Positions 33,351 through 42,636 of a stretch of DNA of 64,000 nucleotides are shown here, piece by piece. Source of the stretch: Scandinavium sp036271055. GTDB taxonomy: Bacteria > Pseudomonadota > Gammaproteobacteria > Enterobacterales > Enterobacteriaceae. Numbering within the stretch: position 1 is the stretch's first letter; each line of letters starts with the position of its first letter. The DNA is taken from the NCBI RefSeq assembly GCF_036271055.1, contig NZ_DATBBJ010000108.1, positions 27,854-91,853 of the forward strand. Direction: 5' to 3'. A program made the position numbers and the translations under genes. The notes beneath the pieces were generated by a model. It ran no database searches. It had not been told where the DNA came from and was given only the letters and a program-made list of their open reading frames with translations.

Positions 33351-35638
33351 TTTTCGCCTCGTTGACAGGAGTAAGTGCTGTTTATGGCGCGGGTCATATC
33401 ACAGCGCCATATCATGTTGTCGCGCACCACCGTTATCTCGCTTAGCGGTCGTGGGCTGGTAAAGGAGAACAAGCCGTTCTTATAGGCATTATCTTTCGCT
33501 TCGCGGATGTAGCCGCTCACCGGCATCCCTTTTGCATCGCGCAGAAAACCGCTGTACTGTGCGGAAATACTGACTTTAGCCTTTGCGTGATAGACCTGGC
33601 CCGGATGGGCTTTTGTCACATAAGCCGGGACTTCAACGTCCATGTCCCAGCCTGGGTGTTCCGTTCTGACGCGAGCGAATGAGATGTTTTGATAGCTCGC
33701 CACAGGCACGGCATACAGTCCATTGCCCGCGACAGGCGCACCTTCAACCTGGAAGCCATAATCCAGCGCAGGGATCTCCGGTGTCTCCACCATCAGCGCT
33801 GCGCCGGAATAGCTGTAGCGACCCAGCGCGATACCCTGGGTATTCATCGCCACCATGCCGCGATAGTTAAAATCGACATCGGTAGTATTGGCATATCGCC
33901 CGATATTGGCGGAAATGTCACCGCGCGTTCCCTCGCGGGAAGCATAGGTGTTCACGCTGGTACGGTTATCGATATGACTGGCGGAGACGCCAAGTGAAGT
34001 GGTGCCGAAATCATCTTTCCAGTCGTGCTTAACATCACCGCTCAATTGGGTACGTCCGTCGGCCACTGCTGAGTTGAAACTCGCCTGGCTGTCAGCGAAC
34101 GTAAGCGTGGTGTTGAGATAGACGCCGTAGTTTTTATCCGAGGCCATAAAGCCCCCTTTTTGCACGCCAACCGACAGGCTCAGGAAGGCGGAACCTGGGT
34201 TAAACGCCCAGCGACTTTCAATCTGGTGCGTGGTGCTTCCGCTGTATTTGGCATAGTTATAAGAAACCAGCGCGTTGCCCAGCGAATGGCTGTAATAGAA
34301 GTTGGTGCTCGACTGTGAACGGTAGAAATACGACACATCATTCTTGAGATAATGGCTGGCAGTAAGCTCACCCAACGTAGGGTTCGACAAGGTTAGATTG
34401 GCGTAGCCGCCAGTGCTTTTCTCTCCGGTAATAACACCCACGGAAGGGTTTACCGCCACACCCGCTATCTGGCTTGGGCGAGAAATGTTTAACTCAGACG
34501 CCCAGCGCCCTTTTGCGCCTTTCACCGCTTCACTGTTCATGTAAAACCAGCCGAGATTTTTGCTGAGCGCAGCTTCAACCAGCGCGTCTTTCTCATCCAG
34601 ACTGTTGCCATAGGTCAGATGCCAGACGGTTTCTTCCTGATAACCATTAAAGTTAACGTTACTGATCTGCTGACGTTCTGAACGCAGAATATGCCCGGCA
34701 CGATCAACCAGACGCACTTCAACGGTGTAATAGCCGCCGGGCAGATCGTTAAGATCCAGCTCGTTACGCCCAATTGCGGCCGGACGCTTCAGCAACAAAC
34801 GTCCGTCCCGGTACACTTCAAAATTACCTTCCTGCGCAGCATAAATAGGTAAAGTCTGACCGGTACGACTCTCGCGCAAATGTCCCTGGCTGCCGAACGT
34901 CACAAAGCGTCCAAAACTTGGGGCCAACACGGTATTCACCGATCCAGAGGCATAATCGAGGCTATTTTGCTTACCCGCACGCAGGTAGGTGGACTGGAAA
35001 TTCTTTTGCAGGTAGTAAGAAGAAATGTCGCTGTTTTGCGATGTCATTTCACCTGATTTGTTGTAGTTGGCGTACCAGTTCATATAGCCAAATATTTGAG
35101 CAGGTAAACCCAACCACGCATTCCCGTTGATGTTGGCCGCACGATATTCATCGGATGAGGCGCGGACATCCACGTTCTGGTTATGCACCAGACCAAAGTG
35201 AGTGATCGGAATCAAATAATCGTCGTTGAGTGAGCGAATAGTCAGGGTGCGCTGTGTTTTATCCAGCGTGATGCGTTGGCCCGCAATAGTTTTATCGCAA
35301 CCGGCAACACATTGACTAATATCCAGATCGCTTAAAACGGTTTTTAGCAGGTCGATCTCATCATTATTCAGTCCAGCCTGCTGGTATTTTTGTTCATCAA
35401 AGACGAATGTTTTGTCTTGAGCAGAGTAACGGGCAAAGTCAGGCAGCATACGACCATGAAAATTAATAATATAACGAGCCTGATTATCCATATCATCAAC
35501 GCTAAATCCTTCTGGAATACCGTAATTGAATTTAACCCGGCCTTCGGCAAGCGGCGAAATTAGCATACTCAGTAATGCCAATTTTATACTGATACTGATT
35601 GGCGACAGGCAACAATCCTTGTTGAGTGATTTCATCAT
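33347..35638 (-). CDS. Outer membrane fimbrial usher, alternate (CS1/alpha) family
   Basis: 763 residues, shorter than classical ushers (about 840) but usual for CooC/CfaC-like ushers. N-terminal signal region, then the pilin-binding N-domain (GRVKFNYGIPEGFSVDDM). The middle holds the 24-strand barrel and plug (LPIYAAQEGNFEVYRDGRLL; LDLNDLPGGYYTVEVRLVD). The C-terminal domain ends TYSCQRGEK with a cysteine pair. It builds and secretes the fimbria at the outer membrane. Separated from the major pilin gene by 92 bases with a strong hairpin, and overlapping the chaperone gene by four bases. Confidence 0.88.
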   Translation of the reverse strand: MMKSLNKDCCLSPISISIKLALLSMLISPLAEGRVKFNYGIPEGFSVDDMDNQARYIINFHGRMLPDFARYSAQDKTFVFDEQKYQQAGLNNDEIDLLKTVLSDLDISQCVAGCDKTIAGQRITLDKTQRTLTIRSLNDDYLIPITHFGLVHNQNVDVRASSDEYRAANINGNAWLGLPAQIFGYMNWYANYNKSGEMTSQNSDISSYYLQKNFQSTYLRAGKQNSLDYASGSVNTVLAPSFGRFVTFGSQGHLRESRTGQTLPIYAAQEGNFEVYRDGRLLLKRPAAIGRNELDLNDLPGGYYTVEVRLVDRAGHILRSERQQISNVNFNGYQEETVWHLTYGNSLDEKDALVEAALSKNLGWFYMNSEAVKGAKGRWASELNISRPSQIAGVAVNPSVGVITGEKSTGGYANLTLSNPTLGELTASHYLKNDVSYFYRSQSSTNFYYSHSLGNALVSYNYAKYSGSTTHQIESRWAFNPGSAFLSLSVGVQKGGFMASDKNYGVYLNTTLTFADSQASFNSAVADGRTQLSGDVKHDWKDDFGTTSLGVSASHIDNRTSVNTYASREGTRGDISANIGRYANTTDVDFNYRGMVAMNTQGIALGRYSYSGAALMVETPEIPALDYGFQVEGAPVAGNGLYAVPVASYQNISFARVRTEHPGWDMDVEVPAYVTKAHPGQVYHAKAKVSISAQYSGFLRDAKGMPVSGYIREAKDNAYKNGLFSFTSPRPLSEITVVRDNMIWRCDMTRAINSTYSCQRGEK

Positions 35639-35687
35639 AACGCCTTCAATCCGGAGAGCTCATCGAAACAGTCAGGGCTGCGAAGAA

Positions 35688-35723
35688 TATTCCGGCCAAT
35701 AAAATCCATTAATGGCCGGAATA
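35688..35723 (-). terminator. Hairpin between major pilin and usher genes (partial terminator or mRNA stabiliser)
   Basis: Perfect 10-bp stem tattccggcc (35688-35697) with ggccggaata (35714-35723) just after the pilin stop. There is no long T-run, so it is more likely to hold back 3' decay or attenuate than to stop all transcription. That would favour pilin over usher, as known for other fimbrial operons. Confidence 0.6.
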
Positions 35724-35730
35724 AATAACG

Positions 35731-36237
35731 TTACGGCGTGGTGGTGCCTGGTTCGAACAGCATCACGAGGTCACCGCTGTACACACCGTTGGCGGCATTG
35801 GCTGGCGCATCGGCGGTGATGGTCAGATCGTAAACACCGTCAAAATCAGTGCCGTTCGGCCCAGCAGTCACTTGCGTGACGGTCAAATCTGTCGCGGTGC
35901 TCAGTTCGGTCGCACCGGTGGACTGCGCCCAAACGGCTTTCGCGTTCACCATTGCCTGCCCAGCATTGGTCATGGTCAGCGGTTGTGCCAGACGCACGTT
36001 GAAGGTATCTGCTTTGCTCCAGACGCGAACCGGCAGCTTTTTAGAGAAAGACTGCTGGGTATAATCTCTCGCATCCAGTTCTTCAGACGCATACCAGGTA
36101 GACCCGTCTGGTTTGGAAACAAACAGGCTGTCATTAATCTGGGCGGTCAGCGTGATTTTTTTTGACACGGTGTCAGCCGCATTTGCCGCAGTCACATATG
36201 CACCAGCAATCAAAGTAGCCAGAATAATTTTTTTCAT
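35731..36237 (-). CDS. Major fimbrial subunit, CS1/CblA family
   Basis: 168 residues; signal peptide MKKIILATLIAGAYVTAANA. Mature part starts ADTVSKKITLTAQINDSLFV, the donor-strand N-terminus typical of alpha-fimbrial pilins such as CfaB, CooA and Burkholderia CblA, and closes with NGVYSGDLVMLFEPG. No cysteines, as usual for this class. First structural gene of the operon. Its promoter should lie in the 158 bases between it and the LuxR-type gene. Confidence 0.85.
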   Translation of the reverse strand: MKKIILATLIAGAYVTAANAADTVSKKITLTAQINDSLFVSKPDGSTWYASEELDARDYTQQSFSKKLPVRVWSKADTFNVRLAQPLTMTNAGQAMVNAKAVWAQSTGATELSTATDLTVTQVTAGPNGTDFDGVYDLTITADAPANAANGVYSGDLVMLFEPGTTTP

Positions 36238-36395
36238 TACATAATCCCTAATATAGATAGTTCAATTTATCGCAGGCTAATGCGTGCGATGTTTCCTTTA
36301 TTACCAACCATCTTTGGTGGTAATTTCTGCTCACTCAGTCGGTTTTCTGCTCATACGCAGGTTTTAACCCAATGAGACGTCAGCCGTGTATCCCG

Positions 36396-36911
36396 TTAAA
36401 GAACAGGATGTAAATTCTTATGCGCACTGTAGAGATAAAAAAGCTCCTGATCGGTACGCGCACCTAATTTCAACATCGCACGTCGTTTACGTGCGCTGAT
36501 CCGCTGAATAGAGGTGCCGTTGCACAAAGCGACATGTTTTTGCGTATATCCCGCCAACAGGCTGTCGATCACCAACCGTTCATCACGCGTCAGGATCGTA
36601 TAAATATCCACAGGATTATGCCCCTTTTCCGACTTAACACTTTTCTCAACAATGAAATTCAAGCGCTGCAAACTTTTCGGGATAATATTCAACGTGCTTA
36701 TTCGTGCGCTTTTTTGCACATTGAGATAATCGAAATGATTATCACAAAGGACATGAATTCGACGTCCCTCAGTGAGGTCAAAAATAGAATCCTGCTCATC
36801 GCTAAAATCATAAATCGTGCAATCAACACCTAATCGCGCGGTGACTTCATTAATGGTATGATGCACAGCAATACGAGTGAAAACACAGCGAACAAAGACC
36901 GTGAATTTCAT
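36396..36911 (-). CDS. LuxR-type helix-turn-helix regulator next to fimbrial genes
   Basis: 171 residues from ATG 36911, chosen because AAAGGA stands 8 bases upstream; two earlier in-frame ATGs have no such signal. The N-terminal part (about 1-110) is not a clear receiver domain. The C-terminal part (about 115-165) is a LuxR/FixJ-type DNA-binding domain: LTRDERLVIDSLLAGYTQKHVALCNGTSIQRISARKR. The general plan recalls EcpR, MatA and similar fimbrial regulators. Being first and on the same strand as the fimbrial operon, it is the likely local activator. Confidence 0.75.
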   Translation of the reverse strand: MKFTVFVRCVFTRIAVHHTINEVTARLGVDCTIYDFSDEQDSIFDLTEGRRIHVLCDNHFDYLNVQKSARISTLNIIPKSLQRLNFIVEKSVKSEKGHNPVDIYTILTRDERLVIDSLLAGYTQKHVALCNGTSIQRISARKRRAMLKLGARTDQELFYLYSAHKNLHPVL

Positions 36912-37429
36912 CAGCAACATCCTTTGTCTTGTAAAAAAGAAAACGACCAATAAAACAGAGAGTCATATCATCCAGATTTCTGTGGGTTATTACATTACTT
37001 ACCCACAAATAACGCTAGTAATTTAATATTGTTTAACATGACGCCATAAAACAATCATAAATAATATAAATATAACAATGCATTACACCAAAAACGACAT
37101 AGTTATGCATCCTCACAGCAATGCAGTGCGGCTGGTGTTAGAGCTAAAGAGGAGACGCTTTATTCATTGATGAATCAGGATTCTGGAATGGGATGAAATA
37201 AATAACCTATGGCATTCAGCACTGCAATTAGCGAATGATAGTATAAAAACAGTATGACCTCATTAAATAATATTAAAATCGCAATGAATGGTGAGGGGAT
37301 ATATGGGCTTTCACGTTGAGTGCACAATGATGCAAAATAATTAACATTCCATTCACCAACTGAATAGTTCATGAATGTTATATAAATTTCTGTTATTATT
37401 CTCGTGAATTTTTTGATGGGAAGACTGCG
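36912..37429. promoter_or_regulatory. AT-rich intergenic region between the LuxR-type gene and nfrB
   Basis: 518 bases without a credible gene, very AT-rich compared with its surroundings. It separates two divergent units and must hold both promoters. The ribosome-binding signal of nfrB (GGGAAG) lies at its right end. AT-rich fimbrial control regions are often H-NS targets; this is inference. I see no clean inverted repeats that would suggest a phase-variable switch. Confidence 0.5.
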
Positions 37430-39673
37430 ATGGATTGGTTCGTGGATATTTTTTCTACGTATCTTTATGGGCTAAAGGTGGTAGCAATAACCTTAGCGAT
37501 CATGATGCTTATCAGCGGGTTAGATGATTTATTCATCGATATCATTTACTGGGTCCGTCGCATGGCACGGGCATTGACGGTCTACCGCCGTCATCAGCAT
37601 ATGGATTACCGGGCTTTATATAAGCCTGATGAAAAGCCCCTCGCGATTATGGTTCCGGCGTGGAATGAAACCGGAGTGATAGGCAACATGGCTGAGCTTG
37701 CAGCCATGACCTTAGACTATGAAAATTATCATATCTTTGTCGGTACTTATCCGAACGATCCTGACACACAGCGCGATGTAGATGAAGTATGCGCTCGCTT
37801 TCCTAACGTCCATAAAGTGGTGTGCGCACGCCCAGGCCCGACCAGCAAAGCGGATTGCCTGAATAATATACTCGATGCCATCACCCAATTTGAGCGCAGC
37901 GCGAATTTCACCTTTGCCGGATTTATTCTGCACGATGCAGAAGATGTTATTTCGCCGATGGAATTACGCCTGTTCAACTATTTGGTCGACAGGAAAGATT
38001 TGATTCAAATCCCGGTGTATCCATTCGAGCGGGAATGGCACCATTTCACCAGCATGTCGTATATCGATGAATTCGCCGAACTGCATGGGAAAGATGTGCC
38101 GGTGCGTGAAGCTATTGCAGGACAAGTTCCTAGCGCGGGCGTCGGCACCTGTTTTAGCCGTCGCGCGGTGATGGCGTTATTAGCCGACGGTGACGGTATC
38201 GCCTTCGACGTGCAGAGTTTGACCGAAGACTACGACATTGGCTTTCGCCTGAAAGCCAAAGGCATGACGGAAATTTTTGTCCGCTTCCCGGTCGTGGATG
38301 ATTCCGCGCAGGCCAAAAAAGCGCGCAAGTTCTTACAACGCAAACGCTCATCGTCGGTTATCTGCGTGCGCGAATATTTCCCGGACACCTTTACCACCGC
38401 GATGCGTCAGAAATCACGCTGGATAATCGGCATCGTATTCCAGGGTTTCAAAACACACCGCTGGACCAAAAGCCCGACGCTCAACTATTTCCTCTGGCGC
38501 GACCGCAAAGGGGCCATCAGCAACTTCCTCAGCTTCTTTGCGATGATCATTATGTTCCAGCTGGTGCTGGTGCTGATTTATCAACGTATCTGGCCGGATG
38601 CCTGGCAATTTTTGTCGATTTTCACCGGCGGCCCGTGGCTGGTCACACTGCTGTGGTGCAACTTTGCACTGATGGTGAACCGCATTCTTCAGCGTGTCAT
38701 TTTCGTGACCGTCTACTACGGATTAGCCCAAGGCCTGCTTTCTGTTTTGCGCCTGTTCTGGGGCAACATGATCAACTTTATGGCCAACTGGCGCGCACTG
38801 AGTCAGGTCATTCAGCATGGCGATCCGCGCCGCGTTGCCTGGGATAAAACGACTCATGATTTCCCGAGCGTAACCGGAGAAAACCGTGCGCTGCGCCCGC
38901 TGGGACAAATTTTGCTTGAGCATAATGTCATTACAGAAGAACAGCTCGAACATGCCCTGACGCACCGCGTCATTGGTTTACGCCTCGGCGGCTCCTTGCT
39001 GATGCAGGGGCTGATTACGGCTGAACAGTTGGCGAAAGCCCTTGCCGAACAGAGCCACGTGACAATGGAAACCGTCGATGCATGGGATATCGACGAGGCG
39101 CTTATCGAAGAAATGCCCGCTGCTATTGCCCTGCGTTATGCCGTTCTTCCACTGCGTAAAGAAGGCAAAGTGTTAGTCGTTGCCAGCGAAGACGGTATTG
39201 ACCCGGTTTCCCTCGCCGCGCTGGAGCGCAAAATGCAGTGCAGCGTGAAATACGTCATCGTGCCGCGCGGTCAGGTGGTGACAGGGCTGCGCTACTGGTA
39301 TGCCCGACACCGTGGCATGGACGATCGCGCATTGCTGAAAACAGCGGTGGAAAAAGGTTGGCTGAATGAACAACGCGCCAACGAACTGTGGCAACAGTTT
39401 GTTCCGCGTCAATTGTTGTTTGCCGAGGTGCTGACCTCGCTGGGACACATCAATAATTCGGCGATGAGCGCCCTGCTGCTTCGTCATGAACGCAGTGAAA
39501 AACCACTGGGTGAATTTTTGGTCACCGAAGGTGTAGTGACACAACAAACACTCGATCATGTTCTGGAGCTTCAGCAAGAACTTCAGCTTTCCATGTCTGC
39601 GTTACTGAAAAGCACAGGACTGAGCGACGCCCAACTGGCTGAGCTGGAGCAAGCGCAGGAGCAATCGTCATGA
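37430..39673 (+). CDS. nfrB: Inner membrane glycosyltransferase NfrB (c-di-GMP-controlled exopolysaccharide synthase, phage N4 receptor pathway)
   Basis: 747 residues (E. coli 745). An N-terminal membrane helix precedes a family 2 glycosyltransferase domain, about residues 70-340, with the processive-synthase motifs DAED (169-172), TED (265-267) and QKSRW (327-331). Membrane helices follow (about 365-450). The C-terminus has MshEN-type c-di-GMP-binding repeats: residues 490-512 and 518-541, the latter matching RLGxxLxxxGLIxxxxLxxALxxQ exactly, and a second, weaker pair at about 661-716. E. coli NfrB makes a surface glycan that phage N4 uses and is switched on by c-di-GMP. First gene of nfrB-nfrA-ybcH, overlapping nfrA by four bases. 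Confidence 0.95.
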   Translation: MDWFVDIFSTYLYGLKVVAITLAIMMLISGLDDLFIDIIYWVRRMARALTVYRRHQHMDYRALYKPDEKPLAIMVPAWNETGVIGNMAELAAMTLDYENYHIFVGTYPNDPDTQRDVDEVCARFPNVHKVVCARPGPTSKADCLNNILDAITQFERSANFTFAGFILHDAEDVISPMELRLFNYLVDRKDLIQIPVYPFEREWHHFTSMSYIDEFAELHGKDVPVREAIAGQVPSAGVGTCFSRRAVMALLADGDGIAFDVQSLTEDYDIGFRLKAKGMTEIFVRFPVVDDSAQAKKARKFLQRKRSSSVICVREYFPDTFTTAMRQKSRWIIGIVFQGFKTHRWTKSPTLNYFLWRDRKGAISNFLSFFAMIIMFQLVLVLIYQRIWPDAWQFLSIFTGGPWLVTLLWCNFALMVNRILQRVIFVTVYYGLAQGLLSVLRLFWGNMINFMANWRALSQVIQHGDPRRVAWDKTTHDFPSVTGENRALRPLGQILLEHNVITEEQLEHALTHRVIGLRLGGSLLMQGLITAEQLAKALAEQSHVTMETVDAWDIDEALIEEMPAAIALRYAVLPLRKEGKVLVVASEDGIDPVSLAALERKMQCSVKYVIVPRGQVVTGLRYWYARHRGMDDRALLKTAVEKGWLNEQRANELWQQFVPRQLLFAEVLTSLGHINNSAMSALLLRHERSEKPLGEFLVTEGVVTQQTLDHVLELQQELQLSMSALLKSTGLSDAQLAELEQAQEQSS

Positions 39674-42636
39674 AAAGGGAACACGCCCCGAAACTGATTA
39701 GCCTGCTGGTCGCCTCACTGCTCAGCAGCGCCGTGATGGCACAAACCACGCCAATCGGCACCAGTGCCAAAGAGTTGGGTTTAACCGATTATCACCATTT
39801 CAAAATTTATCCACATCTGGAAAAAGCCCTGCGTGCCCAGAAGCAAAATGACGAACAAACTGCGCTGAAAGAGTTCCGCCACATCCATCAGCAGGTACCG
39901 GACAACGTGGCACTGACGCTGTATCTGGCGGAAGCCTATCGTCATTTTGGCCATGATGACGAGGCACGCCAGGCACTGAACGAGCAGCTAAAACAGCATC
40001 CGCAAGACAGCCGACTCAAACAACAGTTAGCCGCCATCCCGCGCAAAACAACGCCTGTGACTAACGTTGAACAGCTTTTGGCACAGCAAAAAGCCTGTGA
40101 CGCCGCACCGACAGTCGAATGTCGCAGCGAAACGGGGCAGAACGCATTGACGCTCAAGCAGTTGAAGATAGCGCGAGCACAGCTGGATGATGCCGCTCTC
40201 GCCCGCACGGGTGAAGGCCTCGCGCTCGAAAATGGCGTTCTGCAACGGGCTATTTTCGAGAAAAACTGGGCAATGGCCGATGATATCTTCGACCGGAAAA
40301 GCGACCGTAAAACGCTCGACGCTGCCGAACAAAAGCAGTGGTTTAACGTTCTGCTAGCCGGGCAACTGGATGCACGCCTGAAAACGCTCCAGGCAGAGGA
40401 CTTGTTTACTGGCGCAGAGGATCAACTGGCCTGGGCCGGAAATTTAGCCACTAACGGTGAAACCGCGAAACTCCAACGCTACCTCGCTGAGCACCAACCG
40501 AAATTCAAGAGCGCGGAACAAGAGCAGAGCTGGCTGTACTTAATGTCCCGCAGCGGCAATCAGCAGCAGATGCTGAAACAGTACCAGCCTCAATTTGCTG
40601 CCAATCAGCGCTATGTTGCTGGCACCGCGTTCCCGGCGGCATTAAAAACGAAAGATTACGCCAGCGCGCAGCAAATCTTAAACAATGTTCCGGCGGATGA
40701 AATGCTGGCCGAGCGCTATGCGCTGAGCACCGCTACAGGCAACACGGCGGAAAGCGTGAAGATTTCGCGCCAGATGTATCAACACACACCGCGCAATCTT
40801 GCTCTGCTGGATCAGCTTAGCTGGCAGTTGATGCAAAACGGTCAATCCCGAGAAGCGGGAAGAGTGCTGCTGGCACGTTACCCGTTCGGTGGCGCGTCGC
40901 AGCAAACGGAAAAAATGATGCTGCGCCTTGCCGGGTTGCTCCAACGCTACCCTGATTTAGCGACGCCAACGCAAATGGCGAGCCTGAGCACGCCGCTGCC
41001 CACGGCAACGCTGCGCCAGTTGCAAAGCCAGCTTCCGGGAGTCAGCACCGACTGCGAGTCTACGCGTCACCTACTCGGCGATATGTCGGCAAACTACGAT
41101 GCTGACGCCTGGAATCGTCTTGGCGAATGTTATCGTAGCGATCTGCCGGGCGTAGCATTATATGCTCTGCAACAGGCCGAAATGCGCCAACCGAACACTT
41201 ATCAGCATCGCGCCGTAGCCTATCAGGCTTTTGCGGTTGAAGATTACGCGACGGCAATAATGGCGTGGAAACGCGTGCCTGTGGCCGCAATGAGCGATGC
41301 AGACGTAATGGCGGCAGCCAATACCGCGCAGGCCGCAAGCGATAATACCGCACGCAACAGCTGGGTTGATGAAGTGCAAAGGCGCGGGCTGGACAACAGC
41401 GAAAGTTGGTTGTGGCTGCACGCCCAACGTTATCTCCCGACGCAACCGGAGTTAGCGCTCGCTGACTTTAATCGCGCCATTGAGACTCAGCCAACGGTGC
41501 GCGCTCTGTCTTCACGCGCGGCACTGTACCGTGAACTTAATCGCACGCCAGAAGCTATCGCCGACCTGCAACAAGCCTTGCTGATTGAACCGAATAATAG
41601 TGCGACGCAGGCTGCGTTGGGCTATGCGCTGTGGAGCCATGGCGATTACGTTCAGTCACGCGATGCGCTGGAAAAAGCACATGTTGCCTCGCCCGACGAT
41701 CCGCAGTTGATTCGCCAATTGATGTATGTGAACGAACGCCTCGGTAACATTCCACAAACGCAGCTGTATGCGCGGCAGGTGGTCGATGAAATTAATGCCG
41801 CCGCAGACGTGACACCATTAACACCACCGCAAAATCAGGAACGCTTTAACGTGCGCCGCCTGCATGAAGATATTGGCCGTCGCTGGACATTCAATTTCGA
41901 CTCTTCCATCGGCCTGCGTTCCGGTGCCAGAAGCGCATCAAGTACTCAAACCGGCGGCGCTGCCCCTGGGCAAAGTTATCGTAGCTACGGTCAATTCGAA
42001 GCCGAATACCGGATTGGCCGCAATATGCTGGTCAACGGCGACATGCTGTCCGTTTATAGCCGTTTGTTTGCCGATACCGGCGACAGCAGTGTGGTATTAC
42101 CAGTGAAAAACCCGATGCTTGGCACCGGCTTGCGCTGGAAACCGTTGCATGACTACACGCTCTTTTTCGCTATCGAAGAACAGTTTGCCCTCGACCATCA
42201 TCACGGCGAAACCGACACCATGCTGCGCGCCAGCGCGTCGTTCCTCAACAGTGGTAAGTTCAGCGACGAGTGGCATCCGAATGGGCGCGGCTGGTTTGCG
42301 CAGAATCTCTATCTCGATGCCGCGCAGTATGTCCGTCAGGATAATCAAGCCTGGACGGCGGATTACCGCGCAAGCTGGCACCAGAAAGTCGCCAAAAATC
42401 AAACCATTGAACCATATGCGCATGTGCAGGTGAATGGCTTCCGCGACGATCACACGGAAGGGAATCAGCTCGGTGGCATCGGCGTGCGCTGGAATATCTG
42501 GACCGGTCAGTCGCAGTACAATGCCTGGCCACACAAAGTCAGCCTTGGCCTGGAATATCAACGTACCTTTAAAGCCATCAATCAGGATGGAGGCGATCGC
42601 AACAACGCCTTCTTAACCGTGGGAGTTCACTGGTAA
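39670..42636 (+). CDS. nfrA: Outer membrane phage N4 receptor / exopolysaccharide export porin NfrA
   Basis: 988 residues (E. coli 990). Signal peptide ends AVMAQ. A long periplasmic part rich in tetratricopeptide-type helix pairs (for example ALKEFRHIHQQVPDNVALTLYLAEAYRHFG and TPEAIADLQQALLIEPNN, given as markers) spans about residues 40-720. A C-terminal beta-barrel runs to the last residue Trp (FLTVGVHW), the outer-membrane insertion signature. This is the plan of PgaA and BcsC, matching export of the NfrB product. Overlaps nfrB (ATGA) and ybcH (TAATG). Confidence 0.94.
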   Translation: MKREHAPKLISLLVASLLSSAVMAQTTPIGTSAKELGLTDYHHFKIYPHLEKALRAQKQNDEQTALKEFRHIHQQVPDNVALTLYLAEAYRHFGHDDEARQALNEQLKQHPQDSRLKQQLAAIPRKTTPVTNVEQLLAQQKACDAAPTVECRSETGQNALTLKQLKIARAQLDDAALARTGEGLALENGVLQRAIFEKNWAMADDIFDRKSDRKTLDAAEQKQWFNVLLAGQLDARLKTLQAEDLFTGAEDQLAWAGNLATNGETAKLQRYLAEHQPKFKSAEQEQSWLYLMSRSGNQQQMLKQYQPQFAANQRYVAGTAFPAALKTKDYASAQQILNNVPADEMLAERYALSTATGNTAESVKISRQMYQHTPRNLALLDQLSWQLMQNGQSREAGRVLLARYPFGGASQQTEKMMLRLAGLLQRYPDLATPTQMASLSTPLPTATLRQLQSQLPGVSTDCESTRHLLGDMSANYDADAWNRLGECYRSDLPGVALYALQQAEMRQPNTYQHRAVAYQAFAVEDYATAIMAWKRVPVAAMSDADVMAAANTAQAASDNTARNSWVDEVQRRGLDNSESWLWLHAQRYLPTQPELALADFNRAIETQPTVRALSSRAALYRELNRTPEAIADLQQALLIEPNNSATQAALGYALWSHGDYVQSRDALEKAHVASPDDPQLIRQLMYVNERLGNIPQTQLYARQVVDEINAAADVTPLTPPQNQERFNVRRLHEDIGRRWTFNFDSSIGLRSGARSASSTQTGGAAPGQSYRSYGQFEAEYRIGRNMLVNGDMLSVYSRLFADTGDSSVVLPVKNPMLGTGLRWKPLHDYTLFFAIEEQFALDHHHGETDTMLRASASFLNSGKFSDEWHPNGRGWFAQNLYLDAAQYVRQDNQAWTADYRASWHQKVAKNQTIEPYAHVQVNGFRDDHTEGNQLGGIGVRWNIWTGQSQYNAWPHKVSLGLEYQRTFKAINQDGGDRNNAFLTVGVHW

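Noticed and set aside
36238..36395. Phase-variable invertible promoter ahead of the major pilin
   Set aside because: No pair of matching inverted repeats and no recombinase gene nearby.
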